Of a DNA stretch of 64,000 nucleotides, positions 1 to 6,689 are shown in pieces. Each line of letters opens with the position of its first letter. Positions within the stretch are counted from its first letter, which is position 1. The stretch spans positions 6,813,501 to 6,877,500 of the forward strand of contig NZ_CP047146.1 in the NCBI RefSeq assembly GCF_009834125.1, in the 5' to 3' direction. Under the pieces are notes generated by a model. It made no database searches. It saw nothing but the letters and a program-made list of their open reading frames with translations, and was not told where the DNA came from. The position numbers were made by a program, and so were the translations under genes. This stretch comes from Streptomyces sp. GS7. Its GTDB lineage: Bacteria > Actinomycetota > Actinomycetes > Streptomycetales > Streptomycetaceae.

Positions 1-8
1 CGTGTCGG

Positions 9-1214
9 TTACTCCACGATCTTCAGCAGCTTGTTGGGCGTGCCCTGGCCCGGGTTGCTGATCTTGTCCGGGGTGGCGCCGTCGGTCAGCGCCTTCTCCA
101 CGTCCGCCGGCTTGGCGTCCTTGTGGCCGGCCAGGTAGATCGCGGCGGCACCGGTGACGTGCGGGGTCGCCATGGACGTACCCGAGATGGTCTTGGTGGC
201 GTCGTCGCTGTTGTTCCAGTCCGAGGTGATGTCGGTACCCGGAGCGTAGAGCTTGACGACGCTGCCGTAGTTGGAGAAGTCGGACTGCTGGTCGTCCTTG
301 GTGCTGGAGGCCACCGTGATGGCTTCCTTGACGCGTGCCGGAGAGCTCTGGCCCGCGTCGGTGGACTCGTTGCCGGCCGCGACGGCGAAAGTGACGCCGG
401 AGTCGATGGCCCTCTTCACTGCCGCGTCGAGCGCCTCGTCCGCGCCGCCGCCGAGCGACATGTTGGCGACCGAGGGGCCCTTGTGGTTCTTGGTGACCCA
501 GTCGATGCCGGCCACGACCTGCTCGGTGCTGCCGGACCCCTGGGCGTCCAGGACCTTGACGGCGACCAGCTTGGCCTTCTTGGCGACACCGTAGTTGGTG
601 CCGGCGATGGTGCCGGACACGTGGGTGCCGTGGCCGTTGTCGTCCTCGGCCTTGTCGCTCTTGTCGATGGCGTTGAAGCCGTACGACGCGCGACCGCCGA
701 AGTCCTTGTGGCTGATGTGGATACCGGTGTCGATGACGTAGGCGGTGACGCCCTCGCCCGCGCTGTCCGGGTAGGTGTACTTGCCGTCGAGCTTGGTGTC
801 CGTCTGGTCGATGCGGTCCAGGCCCCACGACGGCGGGTTCTCCTGGGTGCCGTCGATGTGGAACGTGTGGTTCTGCACGACCTTGTCGACGGCGGGGTCG
901 GCGGCGAGGTGCTTGGCGTCCTCGTCGGACAGGCCGTTGGCCGAGAAGCCGTTGATGGCGGAGGTGAAGGTCCGCTTGACCTTGCCGCCGTACTTGGCGG
1001 CCAGGTCGCCGCTCTCGGTGGCGTGTACGGACTTCTTCAGCATGACGATGTAGCTGCCCTTGACGGCGCCCTTGGCCTCGGCGCCGTAGACCTTGCCCTC
1101 GGCGGCGGGCGACGCACCCGCGGTGACCGCGGTGACAGCGGCGATACCAGTGGCGGCCACCGCGGCGGATATTGCCGTGACGAGCCGCTTCTTGCTGGAA
1201 CGCTTATGAGCCAT
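9..1214 (-). CDS. Secreted subtilisin-like serine protease (S8 family)
   Basis: A 401-residue exported endopeptidase. Residues 1-38 form a Sec-type signal peptide (basic KRSSKKR start, then an Ala-rich hydrophobic stretch). Residues about 53-120 match the I9 inhibitor prodomain (SYIVMLK...HTFHIDG). The catalytic domain follows with the full triad: Asp162 (VIDTGIH), His195 (NGHGTHVSG) and Ser347 (SGTSMATPH), plus the oxyanion Asn282 (AAGN). It should mature outside the cell by prodomain removal. There is no sorting signal or C-terminal extension, so this is a plain proteinase-K/aqualysin-like enzyme. The ATG is preceded by GAGGAG about 10 bases upstream. That RBS lies in a small CGAGG/CCTCG hairpin that could dampen initiation. 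Family assignment is firm; the substrate is unknown. Confidence 0.95.
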   Translation of the reverse strand: MAHKRSSKKRLVTAISAAVAATGIAAVTAVTAGASPAAEGKVYGAEAKGAVKGSYIVMLKKSVHATESGDLAAKYGGKVKRTFTSAINGFSANGLSDEDAKHLAADPAVDKVVQNHTFHIDGTQENPPSWGLDRIDQTDTKLDGKYTYPDSAGEGVTAYVIDTGIHISHKDFGGRASYGFNAIDKSDKAEDDNGHGTHVSGTIAGTNYGVAKKAKLVAVKVLDAQGSGSTEQVVAGIDWVTKNHKGPSVANMSLGGGADEALDAAVKRAIDSGVTFAVAAGNESTDAGQSSPARVKEAITVASSTKDDQQSDFSNYGSVVKLYAPGTDITSDWNNSDDATKTISGTSMATPHVTGAAAIYLAGHKDAKPADVEKALTDGATPDKISNPGQGTPNKLLKIVE

Positions 1215-1543
1215 TGCGAGGGTTCTCCTCGTTCGTGGTGTGGGGGGAAGCGTTGCGCAACAGCCCGGAGGGACCGGAAGATCTCCTTCGGACTGGTTCG
1301 AAACCTTGTCGGATTGACGAGGTCAATTCAAGGGCCGCCGGGCCGTGTGAGATAGACAACAACCCTGCAAAAACACAAAAGACCGCAGAACCTTCCCAAA
1401 ACACCAGCCGAGTTGACGGTGAGCGGCTCAACTCCGTTTACGTTGACGAAATGAAGGGGGACAGCTGACGAGTTGTTTGCTCTGTCAACCGTCCCCCTGT
1501 GGCAGGCACGCGGTCCACGCGATCCGGCCATCTGGCTGAATTA
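1215..1543. other. Intergenic region between protease and glycosyltransferase genes
   Basis: Both neighbours are on the minus strand, so this 329-base, relatively AT-rich stretch should hold the protease promoter and the glycosyltransferase terminator. I see a dyad TTGAC-GAG-GTCAA at 1314-1326 and a hairpin at 1456-1497. I could not pick a convincing -35/-10 pair. No coding frame with Streptomyces-like codon use is visible. Confidence 0.5.
1456..1497 (-). terminator. Probable terminator after the glycosyltransferase gene
   Basis: GGGGGAC at 1456-1462 pairs perfectly with GTCCCCC at 1491-1497, and the interior gives further partial pairing. It lies about 50 bases past the stop of the minus-strand glycosyltransferase gene. 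There is no clear U-tract, which is common in Streptomyces. Confidence 0.4.
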
Positions 1544-2749
1544 TTAAGGGAGTTGGGCCTCGATCAGGTCCGCCGCCTGCCGGCTGCCGCCCTCGTCCGC
1601 CGTCTCCCGGCGGATGCGCTCGGCGGTCGCGGCCACCTCAGGGTCACGCACGAGCGAGAGCACCGCCTCCCGCAACGCCCCGGCGGTCACCTCCTCCTTC
1701 GGCAGATGCCGGGCGACGCCCAGCGCCTGGAGTCGGTCGGCGTTCATGAACTGGTCGGCGGCCTGCGGTACGCACACCATCGGCACCCCGTTGGCCAGTC
1801 CTTCCTGGCTGCCGCCCATCCCGGCGTGGGTGATGAAGGCGTCCGCCCGGCGCAGGACCGCCGGCTGCGGAATCCAGTCGCTCACCGCGAAGTTGTCCGG
1901 GATCTCGCCGAGCAGGGAGGGGTCGGTGAACTTCCCGGTCTGCATGACCACGTACCAGTCCGTCAGCCCGCCGAACGCGTCGATGCAGGCGCGGTAGAAG
2001 TCCGGGGAGTCGGTGAAGACCGAACCCAGGGAGACCGCGAGCACCTTGGTGCCGGGGGCGAGGTCCGCCGGAGGCCGCCAGTCACTCGCGCCGGAGCGGT
2101 CTCCGCCGCAGGAGCCGACGAAGGTGAAGACGGCGTCGTCGACCCGGTCGGCGTTCGGCTGCATGGCCCTGGGAATCAGGACCAGCGCACGGGCGGGCCG
2201 GGACGCCAGCCGGTCGGGGTCGGTGAGCGCGGTCATGCCGTGGTCGTCCAGCCAGGTTTGGAAGCGCGCGTAGTACGCCCGGCCGCGCCCGGTGCCGAGG
2301 AGTTGGGACCGTATCGCCGCCCCGGCCTCCTCCTCGTACCCGTCCCAGATGACCATGTGCGGGGTCAGTTGGATGGCCGGCACTCCCCAGTGGTGGGCGA
2401 GCAGCGGCGCGGGATAGGCCGCGGTGTCGTGCAGGACGAGGTCCGGGGTGTCGCCCTCGTAGGCGGCGATGAGCTGTGGGAGGGCCTGGATCCCGTCGTC
2501 GAGGAACAGTTCGAGGTGGTCGATGAGTTCGGCGCCCCACTCCTGCGGGCTCTCGTCGGTGGGCAGGGTGGTGGTCCACGGCCGGGGCTCGGCTCCGGTG
2601 GTGGCGACGAGGTCGGCGAAGGCGGGCGGGACGGCGTAGGTGACGCGGTGGCCGCGGTCGACGAGTTCGCGGATGACGCCGAGGTTGGGCCGGACGTGGC
2701 CGTGGGCCGCGATGCTGAACATGGCGATGTGCGAGGGGTGGTGAGGCAT
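1544..2749 (-). CDS. MGT-family glycosyltransferase (macrolide glycosyltransferase type)
   Basis: A 401-residue GT1/GT-B glycosyltransferase. The N-terminal half begins with the acceptor-domain signature (FSIAAHGHVRPNLGVIRELV). The C-terminal half has the nucleotide-sugar motif HAGMGGSQEGLANGVPMV...PQAADQ, with the usual His-Gly-Gly and Asp-Gln contacts. Relatives (OleD, OleI, Mgt) transfer glucose from UDP-glucose to the desosamine of macrolides or to phenolics, inactivating them. A detoxifying or self-resistance role is therefore inferred; the acceptor is unknown. The reading frame stays open far upstream, but the ATG at 2749 starts the recognisable domain. It sits 7 bases from a TAGCGT -10 box, which suggests a leaderless mRNA. 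The promoter contains a 14-bp palindrome, described separately. An APH-fold kinase gene is divergent. Confidence 0.9.
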   Translation of the reverse strand: MPHHPSHIAMFSIAAHGHVRPNLGVIRELVDRGHRVTYAVPPAFADLVATTGAEPRPWTTTLPTDESPQEWGAELIDHLELFLDDGIQALPQLIAAYEGDTPDLVLHDTAAYPAPLLAHHWGVPAIQLTPHMVIWDGYEEEAGAAIRSQLLGTGRGRAYYARFQTWLDDHGMTALTDPDRLASRPARALVLIPRAMQPNADRVDDAVFTFVGSCGGDRSGASDWRPPADLAPGTKVLAVSLGSVFTDSPDFYRACIDAFGGLTDWYVVMQTGKFTDPSLLGEIPDNFAVSDWIPQPAVLRRADAFITHAGMGGSQEGLANGVPMVCVPQAADQFMNADRLQALGVARHLPKEEVTAGALREAVLSLVRDPEVAATAERIRRETADEGGSRQAADLIEAQLP

Positions 2750-2756
2750 GCTCCGC

Positions 2757-2786
2757 ACGCTACGCGAGACGATACGTATCGTGCAA
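2757..2786 (-). promoter_or_regulatory. Leaderless promoter with palindromic operator for the glycosyltransferase
   Basis: On the minus strand TTGCAC (2786-2781), an 18-base spacer and TAGCGT (2762-2757) are followed 7 bases later by the ATG, so transcription probably starts at or next to the start codon. The spacer carries the perfect palindrome ACGATACGTATCGT (2769-2782), which also overlaps the last two bases of the -35 box. This is the shape and place of a TetR-type repressor site. No TetR gene is present in the window. Confidence 0.65.
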
Positions 2787-2983
2787 TGGGGATTCGCTGA
2801 CGGCGCCGGGCGGGACAAAGCGCCAACTGCCCCTCTCCCCCGCCGCGTTCGCCGCCGCTGCCGTGCCGCTCGCGCCCGCGGCCCACGCGGGGTCGGCCGG
2901 CCGGAGCACGCCCCGGGGCGCTCCGGCCCGGTCGGCGGCACCTGCGACACTGGTCGCGAGTACGCACCGCAGGAGGCACGCCG

Positions 2984-3874
2984 ATGACCCGACCCAGCCC
3001 CGCCGCCTTCACGGAGGCGCGCGCCCGGGAGGTGCTGGCCGCGGCCGGGCACCCGGATGCGGCGGCGGACGCCCCGCTGCTCTCGCTGGGCGAGAACGCC
3101 GTCTTCGCCCTCGGCGGGCGCGGTCCGGTCGTACGGGTGGGCCGCAGCGCCGAACTGCTGGAGCGGGCCGAGCGGGAACTGCGCGTGGCCCGCTGGCTGG
3201 CGGACGAGGACGTGCCGGCCGTTCGGGCCGCGGAGCCGGTGGCCGCGCTCGTCGAGGGCCATCCGGTGACCTACTGGCGGCGGCTTCCGGAGGCCGTCCG
3301 GCCCGCCGGACCGGACGATCTCGCCGCACTGCTGCAGCGCGTCCACGCGCTGCCGGAGCCGCCCTTCGCGCTCCCCCGGCGGGAGTTGCTGGACGGCGTG
3401 GAGCGCTGGCTGCGGCTGGCCGGCGACGCCGTCTCCGCGTCCGACGCGGAGTATCTGCGCGGGCGGCGGGACGCGTTCGCGGCGGCCGCGTCGGCGCTGG
3501 AGCCGCATCTGCCGCGCGGACCGATCCACGGTGACGCACTGCCCCGCAACGTCCATGTCGGGCCCGACGGCCCGGTCCTGGTCGACCTGGAGACCTTCTC
3601 CTGCGACTTGCGCGAACACGACCTCGTGGTGATGGCGCTGAGCCGGGACCGCTACGGCCTGGGCGCGGACGCCTACGGCGCCTTCGTGTCCGCCTACGGC
3701 TGGGACGTCCGGGACTGGGAGGGCTGCGCGGTGCTGCGCGGGTCCCGGGAGACGGCCAGTTGCGCCTGGGTCTCCCAGCACGCGCCCGGAAACCCGGCCG
3801 CGCTCAAGGAGTTCCGGCGCCGGATCGCCTCCCTGCGTGAGAAGGACGCGACGGTGCGGTGGTATCCGTTCTGA
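2984..3874 (+). CDS. Aminoglycoside phosphotransferase-fold kinase
   Basis: A 296-residue protein of the APH/choline-kinase superfamily. The N-lobe contains ENAVFAL...VVRVGR (nucleotide-binding strands). The C-lobe has the catalytic loop HGDALPRN with Asp184 and Asn189, and the metal-binding Asp201 of LVDLETFS. The usual DFG-like motif is replaced by DLE, as in many of these small-molecule kinases. An AGGAGG RBS precedes the ATG by 7 bases. It is divergent from the glycosyltransferase gene, so the two could form a drug-modifying pair, but this family also phosphorylates ordinary metabolites such as homoserine, fructosamine and choline. Substrate unknown; aminoglycoside resistance should not be assumed. 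Confidence 0.85.
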   Translation: MTRPSPAAFTEARAREVLAAAGHPDAAADAPLLSLGENAVFALGGRGPVVRVGRSAELLERAERELRVARWLADEDVPAVRAAEPVAALVEGHPVTYWRRLPEAVRPAGPDDLAALLQRVHALPEPPFALPRRELLDGVERWLRLAGDAVSASDAEYLRGRRDAFAAAASALEPHLPRGPIHGDALPRNVHVGPDGPVLVDLETFSCDLREHDLVVMALSRDRYGLGADAYGAFVSAYGWDVRDWEGCAVLRGSRETASCAWVSQHAPGNPAALKEFRRRIASLREKDATVRWYPF

Positions 3875-3922
3875 GCCGCTGACTCACCGGGGCGAACCGG
3901 TGGGGCGGGGCGGGTCAGCGGC

Positions 3923-4636
3923 TCAGCGCTGGTACGGGATCAGCGGCCAGGCCGCCTCGACTATCGCCCCCGGGTCGCCGGTGCGGCGCAAGTACGCCTG
4001 GAACGAGGCGGCCTGCTCGGCGGCGGCCTCCTCCTGGAGGGTGTGCAGGGCGCGCGGCGAAGGCAGTGCGACGGCCGGGTACTTCGCACCGATGCGGCGG
4101 GCGACCCCGGCAGCCGCCGCCGCGTCGGCGCCCGCCTCATGGGCGCCGTCCAGCGGCACGCCGTAATGCCCGCAGAGTGCCTGGAGGGCGCGCTTGCCCT
4201 TGCGGTAGCGGTCCACGTGCTTGTCCAGGACCAGGGGGTCGATGACCGGGGCCGGGCCGTGGCCCAGCCGCTCGGTCAGGGTCGGCACGCCGTGGCGGCG
4301 GCACTCGCGGTCGAGGAGCGAGAGGTCGTAGCGGGCGTTCATCACCACGAGCGGTACGTCCGCGCGCAGGACTGCGGCGAGGGCTTCGGTGATGTCCTCG
4401 ACGGTGGTCGCGGGCGGGCTGCCGTGCTCGCGGGCGTACGCGGTCGATATGCCGTGTATGTCCGAGGCTTCGGCGGGAATCGGCACACCCGGGTCGAGCA
4501 GCCAGGACTGCGCTCCGGCCGCCCGGCCGTCCCCGTCCAGCCGGATCAGCGCGGCGGTGACGATGCGGTCGTGCTCGATGTCGGTGCCGGTGGTCTCCAG
4601 GTCGAAGCCGGCCAGCGGCCCCTGATGCCAGCTCAT
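3923..4636 (-). CDS. DEDDh 3'-5' exonuclease (DnaQ/epsilon-like)
   Basis: A 237-residue exonuclease of the DnaQ superfamily. The four acidic positions are visible: FDLETTGTD near residue 10 (ExoI, DxE), NARYDLSLLD in the middle (ExoII) and HEAGADAAAA (ExoIII, HxxxxD). This is the DEDDh type, which removes nucleotides from 3' ends using two metal ions. No polymerase or helicase domain is fused, so it could act in repair, in proofreading in trans, or in RNA turnover. Its start codon overlaps the stop of a possible 26-residue ORF (ATGA), suggesting translational coupling. Confidence 0.85.
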   Translation of the reverse strand: MSWHQGPLAGFDLETTGTDIEHDRIVTAALIRLDGDGRAAGAQSWLLDPGVPIPAEASDIHGISTAYAREHGSPPATTVEDITEALAAVLRADVPLVVMNARYDLSLLDRECRRHGVPTLTERLGHGPAPVIDPLVLDKHVDRYRKGKRALQALCGHYGVPLDGAHEAGADAAAAAGVARRIGAKYPAVALPSPRALHTLQEEAAAEQAASFQAYLRRTGDPGAIVEAAWPLIPYQR

Positions 4637-4713
4637 GCCGGCACCCCGCGCCGACCGGTCCCGCGTCCGCCCGGTCCGCGCCTCTCCTCGATCGCCTCGC
4701 TACGCTCACCCAT
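4633..4713 (-). CDS. Possible 26-residue upstream ORF coupled to the exonuclease gene
   Basis: ATG at 4713 follows an AAGGAGG RBS with a short 4-base spacer. The frame reads MGERSEAIEERRGPGGRG and ends in a TGA that overlaps the exonuclease ATG as ATGA. The exonuclease ATG has no good RBS of its own, so ribosomes finishing this peptide may reinitiate on it. The peptide is short, charged and without recognisable similarity. It may matter only as a translation-delivery leader. Confidence 0.4.
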   Translation of the reverse strand: MGERSEAIEERRGPGGRGTGRRGVPA

Positions 4714-4849
4714 GGGGCCTCCTTCAGTGGTGCTTCCCCCGTTGCCCGACCACTCTCGCACGCACCACTGACAAGCGGCCGGCCGCCCGTGTGCGGGCAC
4801 CCCGCGGCGGGGCACCGCCCGTGGGGGCGGCTTCCGGACGGCCGCTCCC

Positions 4850-6100
4850 TCAGGAGACCGGCCGCGAGTCCGCCCAGACGCTCTCGAACTCCTCGCGGTA
4901 GATCTCGAAGAGGCCGTGGTCGCCGTCCCGTCCGTCGCGGGCGTCCTGGCGGACCACCTCGCGGGCGCCGCCGCGCAGCACGAGCACCGGGGACTCCATA
5001 CCGCGGCTCTTGCGGAGGTAGGGCTGGACCACGGCTATCCCGTCGGGGCCGTCGCCGTCGACGAGGTAGGCGGTGAAGCGCGGGGTCTCGTCGAAGACCT
5101 GGATCTCGAAGGCGCCGGGGTCGCGCAGCCGGGCGCGCACCCGCCGCATGTGCAGGATGTTCATCTCGATGGAGCGGCTCATCTCGCCCTTTTTGAGGCC
5201 GATTTCCCGCTCCCGTCGGCGGACCGCGCTGCTGGCCGGGTTGAGGAAGAGCAGCCGCACGCGGCAGCCGGACTCGGCGAGCCGGACCAGCCGGCGGCCG
5301 GAGTAGTTCTGGACGAGCAGGTTGAGACCTATGCCCACCGCGTCGAGGCGGCGGGCGCCGCCGAAGAGGTCCTCCGCGGGGAGCTGGCGCTGGAGCCGGA
5401 CCCGGTCGGGGTGGACGCCGATGACGTCGGCGTAGCGGTCGCCCACGAGGTCCTCGACGGCGTCGATGGGCAGCCGCCCGGAAATACGGGTGCCGGCGCC
5501 GGAGCCGAGGGTGTCCAGCAGGCGGGCGGAGGCGCGCTCGGCCTGGGCGAGGACGGTCTCCGACAGCGCGCGGTTGCGGGAGACGATGTTGCGGGCGACC
5601 TCCAGTTCGTCCAGGGCCAGCTCGACATCGCGCCGGTCGTCCACGTAGGGCTCGAAGCAGGGCCAGTGCTGGACCATCAGTTCGCGGAGTTGCGGGAGGG
5701 TGAGGAAGCTGACGATGTTGTCGTCGGCGGGGTCGAGGAGGTAGCCCTTGCGCCGGCTGACCTCGCGGACCGCCACCGCGCGCTGCACCCATTCCTGGCC
5801 CGCGGGCCCGGCCGCGGCGATGACCCACTCGTCGCCGTGCACCGGCTCGTAGATGGGGCGCAGTACGGCCGACACGACGGCCCGTAGGCGCTGCTCGACG
5901 AGATTCAGCCAGATGTAGGCGCGTCCGGCCCGGCGGGCGCGGGTGCGTACCTCGCTCCAGGCATCGGCCCCCCAGTCCAGCTCCGCACCGATCTCCAGCG
6001 GTCTCGCCAGGGAAACCGCGCCGGGCGGTGCGTCCACGGAGCCGCCCTCCTGGCCCTCGTGACTCTCGTCACCAGGGGGCAACTCCAGCCCGCCGCTCAC
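4850..6100 (-). CDS. SAV2148-family HEPN-domain protein with PLD-like C-terminal domain
   Basis: About 416 residues from the GTG at 6100; an ATG at 6130 in the same frame is the alternative start. Residues about 55-180 form an all-helical HEPN region of the Swt1 type (VEQRLRAVV; LRELMVQHWPCFEPY; LDELEVARNIVSRNRALS). Active relatives have RNxxxH at the end of this region. Here residues 170-175 read RNIVSR, so the catalytic His is replaced by Arg. Residues about 245-400 (GLNLLVQNYSGRRLVRL, then LFLNPASSAVRRRERE, VFDETPRFTAYLVDG) resemble the inactive phospholipase-D-like domain found in DUF5919-type regulators. The gene is conserved in Streptomyces. It probably acts as a sensor or scaffold rather than a nuclease, but that is inference. 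Confidence 0.8.
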   Translation of the reverse strand: MSGGLELPPGDESHEGQEGGSVDAPPGAVSLARPLEIGAELDWGADAWSEVRTRARRAGRAYIWLNLVEQRLRAVVSAVLRPIYEPVHGDEWVIAAAGPAGQEWVQRAVAVREVSRRKGYLLDPADDNIVSFLTLPQLRELMVQHWPCFEPYVDDRRDVELALDELEVARNIVSRNRALSETVLAQAERASARLLDTLGSGAGTRISGRLPIDAVEDLVGDRYADVIGVHPDRVRLQRQLPAEDLFGGARRLDAVGIGLNLLVQNYSGRRLVRLAESGCRVRLLFLNPASSAVRRREREIGLKKGEMSRSIEMNILHMRRVRARLRDPGAFEIQVFDETPRFTAYLVDGDGPDGIAVVQPYLRKSRGMESPVLVLRGGAREVVRQDARDGRDGDHGLFEIYREEFESVWADSRPVS

Positions 6101-6689
6101 CTGCCACCGCCTTCCGAACCCCCGTGCCAACGATCAAGGCAGACTACTGCGGCGTGAGGGGCGGTGCAGCCTGATGGATCGAGTCGGCTGCCAACTCCCC
6201 TTATCCATAGTGCACGTTGTGACCCGAAAGCGCGGCTGGAGTGAGCGGATTCATAGCCGTGCGCAGGGCTCCGGGCGGGGTCCGCACACGCGATGGGGTG
6301 TTCCCGCGGACGCCCGTTGACCGGGCTGCGGATCGCCCGCGAACGGCTCGGACAGGGCGAATGGCCAGGTTGCCGCTGGTGAAGTGGGCACATTTGCTGT
6401 AGTCCATGGCGGAGATGCGGCGTTTGGTGTACCTGGAGCCTGTCCGGTTCCTCCCCCGCGTCCCCGTGAAAACCGTCCGCCGGGCATCCGTCGGGGGCGG
6501 ATCGACCCGCCGGCCCTCCGGGGGGACGATCCGACACGCCTGCGGATGTACCCCCATTCAGCGGATATCTCGCGAAAAGCCTGCGGTATCCGGCACGTTG
6601 CGAAAAGTTGCGGAAGGATTCCGATTCGGTCCGCGGACGCGTGTCGTGGAGTCGCCGCAGCCCCGTGGAGAAAGTGGAAGAGTCTACGC
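6101..6689. other. Divergent intergenic region upstream of HEPN gene and glgX
   Basis: These 589 bases separate two divergent genes and should hold both promoters. Frames open across it on both strands, but their translations are Pro/Arg-rich and lack Streptomyces third-position bias. I found no tRNA, strong hairpin or clear -35/-10 pair. Confidence 0.4.

Noticed and set aside
2984..3874. Calling the APH-fold protein an aminoglycoside resistance gene
   Set aside because: The fold is shared by many metabolite kinases and no subclass-specific residues could be recognised.
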